From contig CAZXWS010000016.1 in assembly GCA_964644605.1 (NCBI GenBank), positions 1 to 7,843 on the forward strand: DNA of 7,843 bases. The letters are read 5' to 3'. Positions 1-5,337 of this stretch are shown one piece after another; the first letter of the stretch is position 1, and each line of letters starts with the position of its first letter. Made by a program: the position numbers and the translations under genes. This DNA comes from CAZLAJ01 sp964644605. Lineage in GTDB: Bacteria; Patescibacteriota; Microgenomatia; UBA1406; GWC2-37-13. Below the pieces are notes generated by a model that worked only from the letters and a program-made list of their open reading frames with translations, ran no database searches and was not told the DNA's origin.

Positions 1-1749
1 TTTGCAGCAGCAGGACTTGTCAAACAGTACTTTGATTCATTCAGTCTGGAGACAAGAGAGTATGAAATACTCCGAGATATTAATGATCAGACTTTACATA
101 CAGGTCGGATTGTCCCTGTATACCCAGAAAAAAGAGGATTATCTTCCCACACAATTCGTGAAAAGATTTTTTATATAGTGAAAGAACTAAATGACACGAT
201 TCTTCCAGAATGGTTGACTGATGAAATCATTACATATAATAATTTGATGCCACTTTTAAGTGCATACAAAGAGGTACATTTTCCGAGCAATCAATCAACT
301 ATTTTACAAGCCACTGAACGGCTCTCTTTTGATGAATTATTTACGATACAACTTTCTGCTCAACTTATCAAGAAAGAGTGGCAAAAAGAACAGGTCGGAC
401 ATATGTTTTCGGTAGAGACGCCATTAATGGCATCTCTACAAACATTCATACAGAATTTACCGTTTCCTCTTACAGGAGCGCAAAATCGAGTTGTCAATGA
501 GATACTGGACGACCTTAAAAAGCCTACGCCCATGAACCGCTTTGTACAGGGCGATGTCGGATCAGGCAAAACTGTGGTAGCCGCAATTGCGACCTATTTA
601 GCTCACCTAAATGGATTTCAATCGCTGCTCATGGCTCCGACAGAGATATTAGCCCAGCAGCATTACCAAACCATATCAAAATTATTTGAAAATTATAATT
701 TGAAAATAGGGTTACAAACGGGATCAAAAAAAATTGTGAAGAAAAGTACGGACAGGTCGAAACCTGTCCCTACATTACCATACGATGTGGTAATCGGAAC
801 ACATGCTCTGCTGAATGACTCACTGCAATCTGATAAAATCGGCCTTGTAATTATTGATGAACAGCATAGATTTGGTGTTGTACAGCGAGCGCAACTGAAG
901 CAGAAAGGGATTAATCCGCACCTTCTGACAATGACTGCGACGCCAATTCCCCGCACGGTCATGCTGACGCTCTATGGCGAACTTGATTTGTCTGTTATTG
1001 ACGAAATGCCAAAAGGAAGACTTCCAATAAAAACTTTTGTAGTACCGCCTGTAAAACGAAGCAATGGATATGAATGGATAAAAAAACAAATACAAGAAAC
1101 ACAGTGTCAAGTATTTATCATCTGTCCGCTTATTGAAGAATTAGAAGGAGAAACGCTGAAAAGTATGAAAGCAGCTACAAAAGAATATGAACATCTGCAA
1201 AAACATGTATTTCCAAAATTGGCGGTAGGTCTCTTGCACGGCAAAATGAAACCGAAAGAAAAAGAGCAGGTTATGCAAGATTTTAAAAATAAAAAATATG
1301 ACATTCTTGTTTCCACCTCAGTTGTTGAAGTAGGAATCGATGTACCAAACGCTACCATTATGATCATAGAAGGCGCAGAACGATTTGGTTTGGCGCAATT
1401 ACACCAACTGCGTGGCCGTGTCGGAAGGGGAGAAAACCAATCCTACTGTTTTTTATATACAGAAACACCTGATCAAAAAAGCAGCACACGCCTTCACTTT
1501 TTCGCAACAACAAATAGTGGGCTGGCGCTCGCTGAGTATGACTTTAAACTCAGGGGCCCTGGAGATGTGTATGGAAAACGACAGCATGGGTATGCTGACT
1601 TAAAGATAGCAAAACTATCTGATACTGATCTTATTCAAAAAACAAAATCAGCAGCATCATATTTTGCAAATCATTATCAAATCGAGAAATATCCCGATAT
1701 ACAAGAGAGAATAAAACGGTATGATTTAGACCAAATTTCGAGAGACTAA
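1..1749 (+). CDS. recG: ATP-dependent DNA helicase RecG, 5' end cut off by the window
   Basis: RecG is a superfamily 2 helicase that remodels stalled replication forks and Holliday junctions. The frame is open from base 1, so the GTG at 178 is internal; 582 codons are present and roughly 100 N-terminal residues are missing against a usual length near 690. The first visible part is the end of the wedge/OB domain, with the typical GRIVPVYPEKRGLS stretch (about 103-147). The helicase core follows: Walker A GDVGSGKT (550-573), DEQH box (856-867), TATPIPRT (934-957) and motif VI QLRGRVGRG (1405-1431). The C-terminal RGPGDVYGKRQHG stretch is characteristic of RecG rather than of Mfd or PriA. All catalytic motifs are intact. 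One oddity is a palindromic repeat at 746-773 that is translated in frame as part of the variable loop before the DEQH box. The gene ends in TAA and is followed by a long repeat-filled spacer. Confidence 0.97.
   Translation, partial: FAAAGLVKQYFDSFSLETREYEILRDINDQTLHTGRIVPVYPEKRGLSSHTIREKIFYIVKELNDTILPEWLTDEIITYNNLMPLLSAYKEVHFPSNQSTILQATERLSFDELFTIQLSAQLIKKEWQKEQVGHMFSVETPLMASLQTFIQNLPFPLTGAQNRVVNEILDDLKKPTPMNRFVQGDVGSGKTVVAAIATYLAHLNGFQSLLMAPTEILAQQHYQTISKLFENYNLKIGLQTGSKKIVKKSTDRSKPVPTLPYDVVIGTHALLNDSLQSDKIGLVIIDEQHRFGVVQRAQLKQKGINPHLLTMTATPIPRTVMLTLYGELDLSVIDEMPKGRLPIKTFVVPPVKRSNGYEWIKKQIQETQCQVFIICPLIEELEGETLKSMKAATKEYEHLQKHVFPKLAVGLLHGKMKPKEKEQVMQDFKNKKYDILVSTSVVEVGIDVPNATIMIIEGAERFGLAQLHQLRGRVGRGENQSYCFLYTETPDQKSSTRLHFFATTNSGLALAEYDFKLRGPGDVYGKRQHGYADLKIAKLSDTDLIQKTKSAASYFANHYQIEKYPDIQERIKRYDLDQISRD
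746..773. repeat. 28-base palindromic element inside the recG reading frame
   Basis: The arms GTACGGACAGGT (746-757) and ACCTGTCCCTAC (762-773) flank a CGAA loop and form a 12-bp stem with a single C-C mismatch. In the recG frame it encodes roughly STDRSKPVPT, between the TG turn and the VVIGTHAL strand, where RecG proteins vary. Its ends match those of the longer palindromic element at 7650-7716 (GTACGGACA at the left, CCCTAC at the right), so it looks like a minimal member of the same family rather than a chance hairpin. The reading frame is undisturbed. Confidence 0.75.
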
Positions 1750-1931
1750 TAAGCAGATAGTAGCGAGTAATGAGTAGTTAGGAGTTATGTGTTAGAGGTT
1801 AGGAGTTACGAGTGACGAATGAGGAATTACGAATATAAATCCAAATGTCAAAATTCAAATTTTAAATCAAATCCCAAATCCAAAGCTCAAATGTGTATTG
1901 TGATTTTGGATTTTGATATTGTTTTGAAATT
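1747..1931. repeat. Heptamer-periodic intergenic array (first spacer, left part)
   Basis: From the recG stop onward the sequence divides into about two dozen degenerate 7-mers in constant phase. It starts with TAG-type units such as TAGTTAG (1775-1781), passes through GAGTTAC (1803-1809) and GAATTAC (1824-1830), then A-rich units such as AATCCAA (1838-1844) and AATTCAA (1852-1858), and ends in T-rich counterparts such as GGATTTT (1908-1914) and TTTTGAA (1922-1928). Neighbouring units usually differ at a few positions. No credible gene is present; an 80-codon frame at 1819-2061 is translated repeat. Cyanobacterial short tandem repeats also use a 7-base unit, but no direct relationship is claimed. 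Confidence 0.8.
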
Positions 1932-1932
1932 T

Positions 1933-2032
1933 GCCTGCCCGCCAGTGCCTTGCGATATAGGTTCACAAAACTGTACAGTTAATCTTAATTGTATAAGTTA
2001 TTATCCTGTACAGACAGGCTATGGCAGGCGGG
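1933..2032. repeat. Imperfect inverted repeat with GC-rich ends
   Basis: A GC-rich left end (CCTGCC at 1934-1939, CCCGCC at 1938-1943) is answered by GGCAGG (2023-2028) and GGCGGG (2027-2032). GCCAGTGCCT (1941-1950) pairs at 8 of 10 positions with AGGCTATGGC (2016-2025). The AT-rich middle holds a perfect 12-base palindrome, AACTGTACAGTT (1969-1980), and a second CTGTACAG at 2006-2013. It interrupts the heptamer array and has no coding content. It resembles a small non-autonomous inverted-repeat element; no target duplication is visible. Confidence 0.55.
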
Positions 2033-2057
2033 AGCTTTGTAATTTGATTTTTTTGGT

Positions 2058-2126
2058 GTAGGGAACGGTTTCCGTATCCCTCCAAAGTCCCGCCATGCGG
2101 GACGACGGGGGAAAACCGCTCACTAC
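2058..2126. repeat. 69-base palindromic element, GTAG-ended (copy in forward orientation)
   Basis: The left end GTAGGGAACGGTTTCC is complementary, with a few mismatches, to the right end GAAAACCGCTCACTAC. The middle has its own hairpin, TCCCGC-CAT-GCGGGA, followed by GACGGGG. The element at 7650-7716, read on the minus strand, starts with the same GTAGGGAACGGT, has the same CCCGCCATG core and also continues to GACGGGG. The shared left border reaches outward to GGTGTAGGG. This identifies a dispersed palindromic family of REP or MITE type; mobilisation is not shown. Confidence 0.7.
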
Positions 2127-2171
2127 AATTTTTTAATTTTTGACTTTTTATTTTTTAAATCTATTCTTCTC

Positions 2172-2200
2172 TTGCAAATAACTATCCGCCTGTGTAAAAT
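2172..2200 (+). promoter_or_regulatory. Candidate sigma-70-type promoter for rpmF
   Basis: TTGCAA (2172-2177) and TAAAAT (2195-2200) are separated by 17 bases and match the -35 and -10 consensus at 4/6 and 5/6 positions. Transcription would begin near 2207, about 50 bases before the rpmF start, and could serve the rpmF-nusB-rnc-rpsP series. This is motif matching in AT-rich DNA, so chance is a real alternative. Confidence 0.4.
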
Positions 2201-2224
2201 TGGTTTAGTCTGAAGAAAACCACA

Positions 2225-2259
2225 GACTTTTAACTTTTGACTTTAGACTTTTAACTAAT
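2225..2259. repeat. Five in-phase 7-mers directly abutting the rpmF start codon
   Basis: Five consecutive units, of which GACTTTT (2225-2231) and AACTTTT (2232-2238) are the first two, end exactly at base 2259; the ATG of rpmF begins at 2260. No Shine-Dalgarno site is present, so the translation leader of rpmF consists of this array. Confidence 0.75.
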
Positions 2260-2409
2260 ATGGCCCCATTACCAAAACGCAAACACTCAACACGACGTGA
2301 AGGCAAGCGAAAACGAAGTAAACTGAAAGAGTTACCGCAATTAGTAAAATGTACGCACTGCGGAAAAATGAAAGTACCTCACCGCTTGTGCAAATACTGC
2401 GGAAAATAA
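2260..2409 (+). CDS. rpmF: 50S ribosomal protein L32
   Basis: This 49-residue protein begins MAPLPKRKHSTRREGKRKRS, the usual basic N-terminus of bacterial L32, which contacts 23S rRNA in the large subunit. Residues 31-34 (CTHC) and 44-47 (CKYC) form two CxxC pairs, the zinc-ribbon version of L32, and the protein ends GK shortly afterwards. Its length is a little below the common 55-60 residues. The start is the only ATG in frame with this N-terminus and follows a heptamer repeat without a Shine-Dalgarno site. It precedes nusB by 83 bases. The small size makes it easy to miss, but the identification is firm. Confidence 0.95.
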   Translation: MAPLPKRKHSTRREGKRKRSKLKELPQLVKCTHCGKMKVPHRLCKYCGK

Positions 2410-2417
2410 TATTGCAA

Positions 2418-2487
2418 GTTAGTAGTTAGTAGCTCGTAGCTAGTAGTTAGGATTTCTATCTACTAACTACTTAATACTTACTACTTT
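2418..2487. repeat. Heptamer array filling the rpmF-nusB spacer
   Basis: Ten consecutive 7-mers keep phase over 70 bases: first GTTAGTA-type units (2418-2452), then a transitional unit, then CTACTTA-type units (2460-2487). The two halves are complementary: AGTAGTTAG (2442-2450) and CTAACTACT (2463-2471) form a 9-bp stem around a 12-base loop. There is no T-run after it, so it is not a typical intrinsic terminator. It ends 5 bases before the nusB ATG. Confidence 0.75.
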
Positions 2488-2492
2488 ATATC

Positions 2493-2861
2493 ATGGACAA
2501 ACGACACCTGCACCGTATCAATGTAATCCAAAACTTATATGCCTGGAGCTTCAATGCTGATAAACAATCACTTCCTCATCCTGAAGAAGAAAAAACTGAT
2601 AAAGTAATTGCTCATTTGGCAGAGATCGACGAACTTATCAATAAATACGCAGAAAAATTCTCAATTGATAAAATAGCCAAGACCGACCTTGCAATACTCA
2701 GGTTGAGCACCTATGAACTAGCATTTGAAAAAAAACTTCCAGAAAAAGTGGTTATTGACGAGGCTGTGGAAATAGCAAAAGAGTTGGCCGGGGAAAAATC
2801 ATATGCATTCATCAATGCAGTTCTCGGTAAAATCTTAATAAATCAAGAAAATAAAAATTAA
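2493..2861 (+). CDS. nusB: Transcription antitermination factor NusB
   Basis: NusB is an all-helical RNA-binding protein that, with NusE (S10), binds boxA RNA and supports rRNA antitermination. The 122-residue product has the family layout: an N-terminal helix with RINVIQNLYAWSF, a central acidic helical part (about 35-60), and the conserved C-terminal half with DLAILRLSTYELAF, KVVIDEAVEIAKELAGEKS and FINAVLGKI. The N-terminal RNA-facing residues are more divergent (MDKRHLHRINV), but the length is near normal. No Shine-Dalgarno site precedes the ATG. Its place between rpmF and rnc fits a ribosome and RNA metabolism block. Confidence 0.95.
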   Translation: MDKRHLHRINVIQNLYAWSFNADKQSLPHPEEEKTDKVIAHLAEIDELINKYAEKFSIDKIAKTDLAILRLSTYELAFEKKLPEKVVIDEAVEIAKELAGEKSYAFINAVLGKILINQENKN

Positions 2862-2881
2862 TTAAAATGCAAAATTAAGCT

Positions 2882-2941
2882 CAATTCGTCATTTTGGCTT
2901 GCCCTCCCACTTGGAGGGCTTGACCAGAATCAGACGAATTG
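2882..2941 (+). repeat. Long stem-loop, module 1, in the rnc leader
   Basis: CAATTCGTCATTTTGG (2882-2897) pairs with CCAGAAT (2924-2930) and GACGAATTG (2933-2941), leaving a 2-base bulge and one G-U pair, for 16 bp. After an internal loop, GCCCTCC (2901-2907) and GGAGGGC (2913-2919) add 7 bp closed by a CACTT loop. There is no trailing T-run, so it is not an obvious intrinsic terminator. It could be an RNA processing site or a dispersed repeat. Confidence 0.7.
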
Positions 2942-2956
2942 CAACCGGTGCTCTAT

Positions 2957-2999
2957 TGATTCTGGATGCGCTCAAACAAGTTTGAGCTTACCAGAATGA
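2957..2999 (+). repeat. Stem-loop, module 2, in the rnc leader
   Basis: ATTCTGG (2959-2965) and CCAGAAT (2991-2997) enclose a second hairpin, GCTCAAAC (2970-2977) against GTTTGAGC (2980-2987). The plan copies module 1: ATTYTGG arm, 3-4 base gap, unrelated inner hairpin, 3-4 base gap, CCAGAAT arm. Alternative pairings between the modules are possible, for example CGTCATTTTGG (2887-2897) with CCAGAATGACG (2991-3001). It lies about 30 bases before the rnc start. Confidence 0.65.
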
Positions 3000-3031
3000 C
3001 GTGATTTTGTTTTATACATACAAATTTATAT

Positions 3032-3730
3032 ATGGAAACAGATTATTTAGCTCTAGAAAAACTCATAAACGTACAGTTTGGTGATAAGAAAATGCTTCAA
3101 AATGCTTTTGTTCATCGATCCTATCTCAATGAGCATAAGGATTTTGAGCTCCCTTCAAATGAAAAACTTGAATTTTTAGGAGATAGTGTCTTGTCACTTA
3201 TTACATCAATATACCTATATAAAAACTATTCTGACTTAAAAGAGGGCGATTACACGGATATCAAGGCATCGATCGTAAGGACCGAAAGCCTTGCTGAAGC
3301 TGCAAGACGCCTACAACTTGGGAACTACCTGCATTTATCCCGCGGCCAGGAGCAGGAGCAGGGGAGAGATAATACCAATATCCTTGCTGATACGTTTGAA
3401 GCGCTACTTGCCGTTATTTTTCTTGACAAAGGTTTTGATACTGCGTATCAATTTATCGAAAAAAACTTATTTAAGGACAAATTAAACACAATAATTAAAA
3501 ATAAGCTTTATTTATCACCGAAAAGCCGGTTACAAGAATATTTGCAAGCAAAGTATAAAGTTACTCCAACATACATCGTTTTAAGAGAAGAAGGCCCGGA
3601 ACATTTACGCACTTTCACAGTAGCTGCGATGTTTGCTGAAAAGGCAATTGGTACAGGCTCAGGAAAATCAAAAAAGGAGGCCGAAGAAGCAGCAGCTGAG
3701 AATGCATTTGAAAAAAGAGACCACTTTTGA
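3032..3730 (+). CDS. rnc: Ribonuclease III
   Basis: RNase III cuts double-stranded RNA, including the rRNA precursor stems, as a homodimer using magnesium. The 232-residue protein has the catalytic domain at about 5-150 and a double-stranded RNA-binding domain at about 160-228. The signature NEKLEFLGDSVL (43-54) contains E44, E47 and D51, and ADTFEAL (119-125) contains D120 and E123; these line up with E. coli E38, E41, D45, D114 and E117, so the active site is complete. The C-terminal domain shows SRLQEYLQAKY and GSGKSKKEAEEAAAENA, as expected. Length is close to the E. coli enzyme (226). No Shine-Dalgarno site precedes the ATG. The two stem-loops just upstream invite the idea of self-regulation. 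Confidence 0.97.
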   Translation: METDYLALEKLINVQFGDKKMLQNAFVHRSYLNEHKDFELPSNEKLEFLGDSVLSLITSIYLYKNYSDLKEGDYTDIKASIVRTESLAEAARRLQLGNYLHLSRGQEQEQGRDNTNILADTFEALLAVIFLDKGFDTAYQFIEKNLFKDKLNTIIKNKLYLSPKSRLQEYLQAKYKVTPTYIVLREEGPEHLRTFTVAAMFAEKAIGTGSGKSKKEAEEAAAENAFEKRDHF

Positions 3731-3767
3731 TAATATAACAACATTATAACTATTTTATTTCTATTTC

Positions 3768-4037
3768 ATGGCAGTTTCTATTAAATTATTACGGATTGGA
3801 AAAAAGGGCGCACCAAACTATCGCTTTGTTATCATTGATAAAAGAAAAAAGCCAAGTAGTGATTATATTGAGAGTATTGGCACATATAATCCATTTGCAA
3901 AAGACAGTACTGTAAGTGTTAAAGATGAAAGATTGGAATACTGGGTAAAACAAGGTGCTATCATCTCAGAAGGTGTTCACAAGTTGTTAAGAAGTAAAAT
4001 TCATACAATCAAATCTAAGGTAGTAACTCAAAAATAA
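3768..4037 (+). CDS. rpsP: 30S ribosomal protein S16
   Basis: S16 is a small-subunit protein that helps fold the 5' domain of 16S rRNA. The 89-residue product starts MAVSIKLLRIGKKGAPNYRF and has the conserved VIIDKRKKPSSDYIESIGTYNP and ERLEYWVKQGAIISEGVHKLL segments. Its length is within the usual 75-90. It lies 37 bases after rnc, on the same strand, so the two may be co-transcribed; TTGATA at 3727-3732, overlapping the rnc stop, could be part of a separate weak promoter. No Shine-Dalgarno site is visible. It is the last + strand gene before the strand switch. Confidence 0.97.
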   Translation: MAVSIKLLRIGKKGAPNYRFVIIDKRKKPSSDYIESIGTYNPFAKDSTVSVKDERLEYWVKQGAIISEGVHKLLRSKIHTIKSKVVTQK

Positions 4038-4044
4038 CTTTCTC

Positions 4045-4079
4045 CTCATAACTCCTAACTCATTTCACCTAACATTTTA
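4045..4079. repeat. Five 7-mers at the convergent rpsP/pilO junction
   Basis: Five in-phase units run from CTCATAA (4045-4051) and CTCCTAA (4052-4058) into the stop codon region of pilO. Bases 4047-4060 are an exact inverted copy of 1776-1789 in the first spacer. The 39-base gap has no hairpin followed by a T-run, so no standard terminator separates the two convergent genes. Confidence 0.65.
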
Positions 4080-4784
4080 AAAAGGATTTTGTTTCGTGTC
4101 ATAATCCACCGTCCCTGCTGATTCTTGACTTGCTGGATTAGAAGGAATATCACTGTTAACAACTACTTTGTCCTGAATTCTTTTAATAAGATCCTTATCT
4201 GATTCTGTAAAGTAAGCAAATTTATCTGATGAAGCATTACTTTTGCTCGTATAAAAATTCATATTTAACTTAATCTCCTCATAACCTACATCTGCAAAAT
4301 TAATCTTATCTATTGTAATAAGTCTACCTCCACTAAAATTGTAGTCCTTTAAAAAACGAAGAAAAGCAGGAGTATCACCAGCTCCAGTTACTGTAATAGA
4401 AAGTTTTGCCGGTGTTTTTTTGTTTAAATTTATTTGGTAATTCGTGATAATAAATCCCGTTTTTGCCGAAATTCTTTCAAGTGCGGCAACAATGCTGAAA
4501 TAATCTTCCGACGACGGAAGAAGTCGGGCAAAATTTTTATTTAACTGCGGAATGTCTATGCTTTGGTTTGAGAGAATTTGACTGTACTTTATAATATCAA
4601 CTTTTTTGTTTAGGTCCCCTAAATCCTGTTTCATTTTGTCTGATTTCACAGAAACATCCTGCAGATTACTAATAAACAGCGAGATTGAGAAAAAACTTAA
4701 AAAAACGATCATCACTATTGCTCCTGCATATAACAAGTTTTCTTTCAGAAGACGAATTAAAAATGCATCAATTTTTGGCATCAT
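4077..4784 (-). CDS. pilO: Type IV pilus assembly protein PilO-like
   Basis: PilO is a bitopic membrane protein that pairs with PilN in the pilus alignment platform. The 235-residue product has a short cytoplasmic N-terminus, one membrane segment (about 17-39), a probable coiled coil (about 41-75) and a ferredoxin-like domain (about 90-180) with ISAKTGF and the typical DTPAFLRFLKDY stretch. A hydrophilic tail of about 55 residues follows and ends in NPF. The start overlaps the pilN end by 17 bases, indicating a single transcript; two ATG codons are adjacent and either could serve. Sequence conservation in PilO is low, so the call rests on topology and gene order as much as on motifs. Confidence 0.85.
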   Translation of the reverse strand: MMPKIDAFLIRLLKENLLYAGAIVMIVFLSFFSISLFISNLQDVSVKSDKMKQDLGDLNKKVDIIKYSQILSNQSIDIPQLNKNFARLLPSSEDYFSIVAALERISAKTGFIITNYQINLNKKTPAKLSITVTGAGDTPAFLRFLKDYNFSGGRLITIDKINFADVGYEEIKLNMNFYTSKSNASSDKFAYFTESDKDLIKRIQDKVVVNSDIPSNPASQESAGTVDYDTKQNPF

Positions 4785-5337
4785 GTATATCTTTGAACTT
4801 TCCTTTAAAAGTTAATTGATATGATTTTTTTTGCTCTGTTAAATCAAAATTGGTAAGCGTTATATCATTAAAATATTTGAGGAAACTATCACTTTCTGCA
4901 AATTTAAAAAAAGAAAGAAGGGCTTTATAGTCAGCCAATATCACACTAAATTCAACCTGTTTATTTTTATCAATTACAACAGATTCAAATCGAGCTTCCT
5001 GACTTGAAGTTTTTAGACTTTGAGTGAGCAGATTATAATATGGCTCAAAATTTACATCATCTTTTAAAATACGTGACACTTCAAGTAATTTATTACCAAA
5101 ATATACAAACTGCGCTTCTGTTTCCTGATTCTGCTGTAAATATATATTATTCTCTCTAACACGTGAAATCAGAGTATTTAATTCCTGATTTTTGTAATAC
5201 GTAATGGTCAAAAAAATAATATTCATCAGTATAAACACGACACCAAAAACTACCACAGTAATACGCAAATAGTGAAAATATTTCTCATATTGCTGGTAGC
5301 GTTTACCTGCCTTAATTAAATTTATAGTTTTACTCAT
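4768..5337 (-). CDS. pilN: Type IV pilus assembly protein PilN-like
   Basis: PilN bridges cytoplasmic PilM and extracytoplasmic PilO. The 189-residue product has INLI at residues 5-8, matching the conserved cytoplasmic motif by which PilN binds the cleft of PilM. One membrane segment follows (about 24-47), then a coiled coil (about 50-90) and a ferredoxin-like domain (about 100-185). Its ATG overlaps the pilM TGA as ATGA, and a GGAGG site lies 9 bases upstream within pilM, fixing the start. Its end overlaps pilO by 17 bases. The overlap on both sides suggests translational coupling and matched amounts of the three proteins. Confidence 0.9.
   Translation of the reverse strand: MSKTINLIKAGKRYQQYEKYFHYLRITVVVFGVVFILMNIIFLTITYYKNQELNTLISRVRENNIYLQQNQETEAQFVYFGNKLLEVSRILKDDVNFEPYYNLLTQSLKTSSQEARFESVVIDKNKQVEFSVILADYKALLSFFKFAESDSFLKYFNDITLTNFDLTEQKKSYQLTFKGKFKDIHDAKN

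Noticed and set aside
178..1749. recG starting at the GTG at 178
   Set aside because: The frame is open to base 1 and encodes recognisable RecG wedge-domain residues (GRIVPVYP) before this GTG.
1747..1931. CRISPR array
   Set aside because: The repeat unit is 7 bases, degenerate and contiguous, with no constant repeat and spacer alternation and no cas genes.
1819..2061. 80-codon open frame on the + strand
   Set aside because: It is a translation of heptamer repeats and the GC-ended inverted repeat; its composition is low complexity in the first half and it resembles no family I know.
2058..2126. Intrinsic terminator for recG
   Set aside because: The palindrome is more than 300 bases after the recG stop, and its relationship to the copy at 7650-7716 is better explained by a repeat family, although termination activity is not excluded.
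2882..3001. tRNA-like cloverleaf or riboswitch between nusB and rnc
   Set aside because: The three-hairpin fold recalls a cloverleaf, but arm lengths, T-loop and anticodon features of a tRNA are absent, and no known riboswitch core is recognisable.
3508..3744. Antisense open frames within recG, rnc and pilO
   Set aside because: They are shadows of strongly conserved genes on the opposite strand and carry no recognisable domains.
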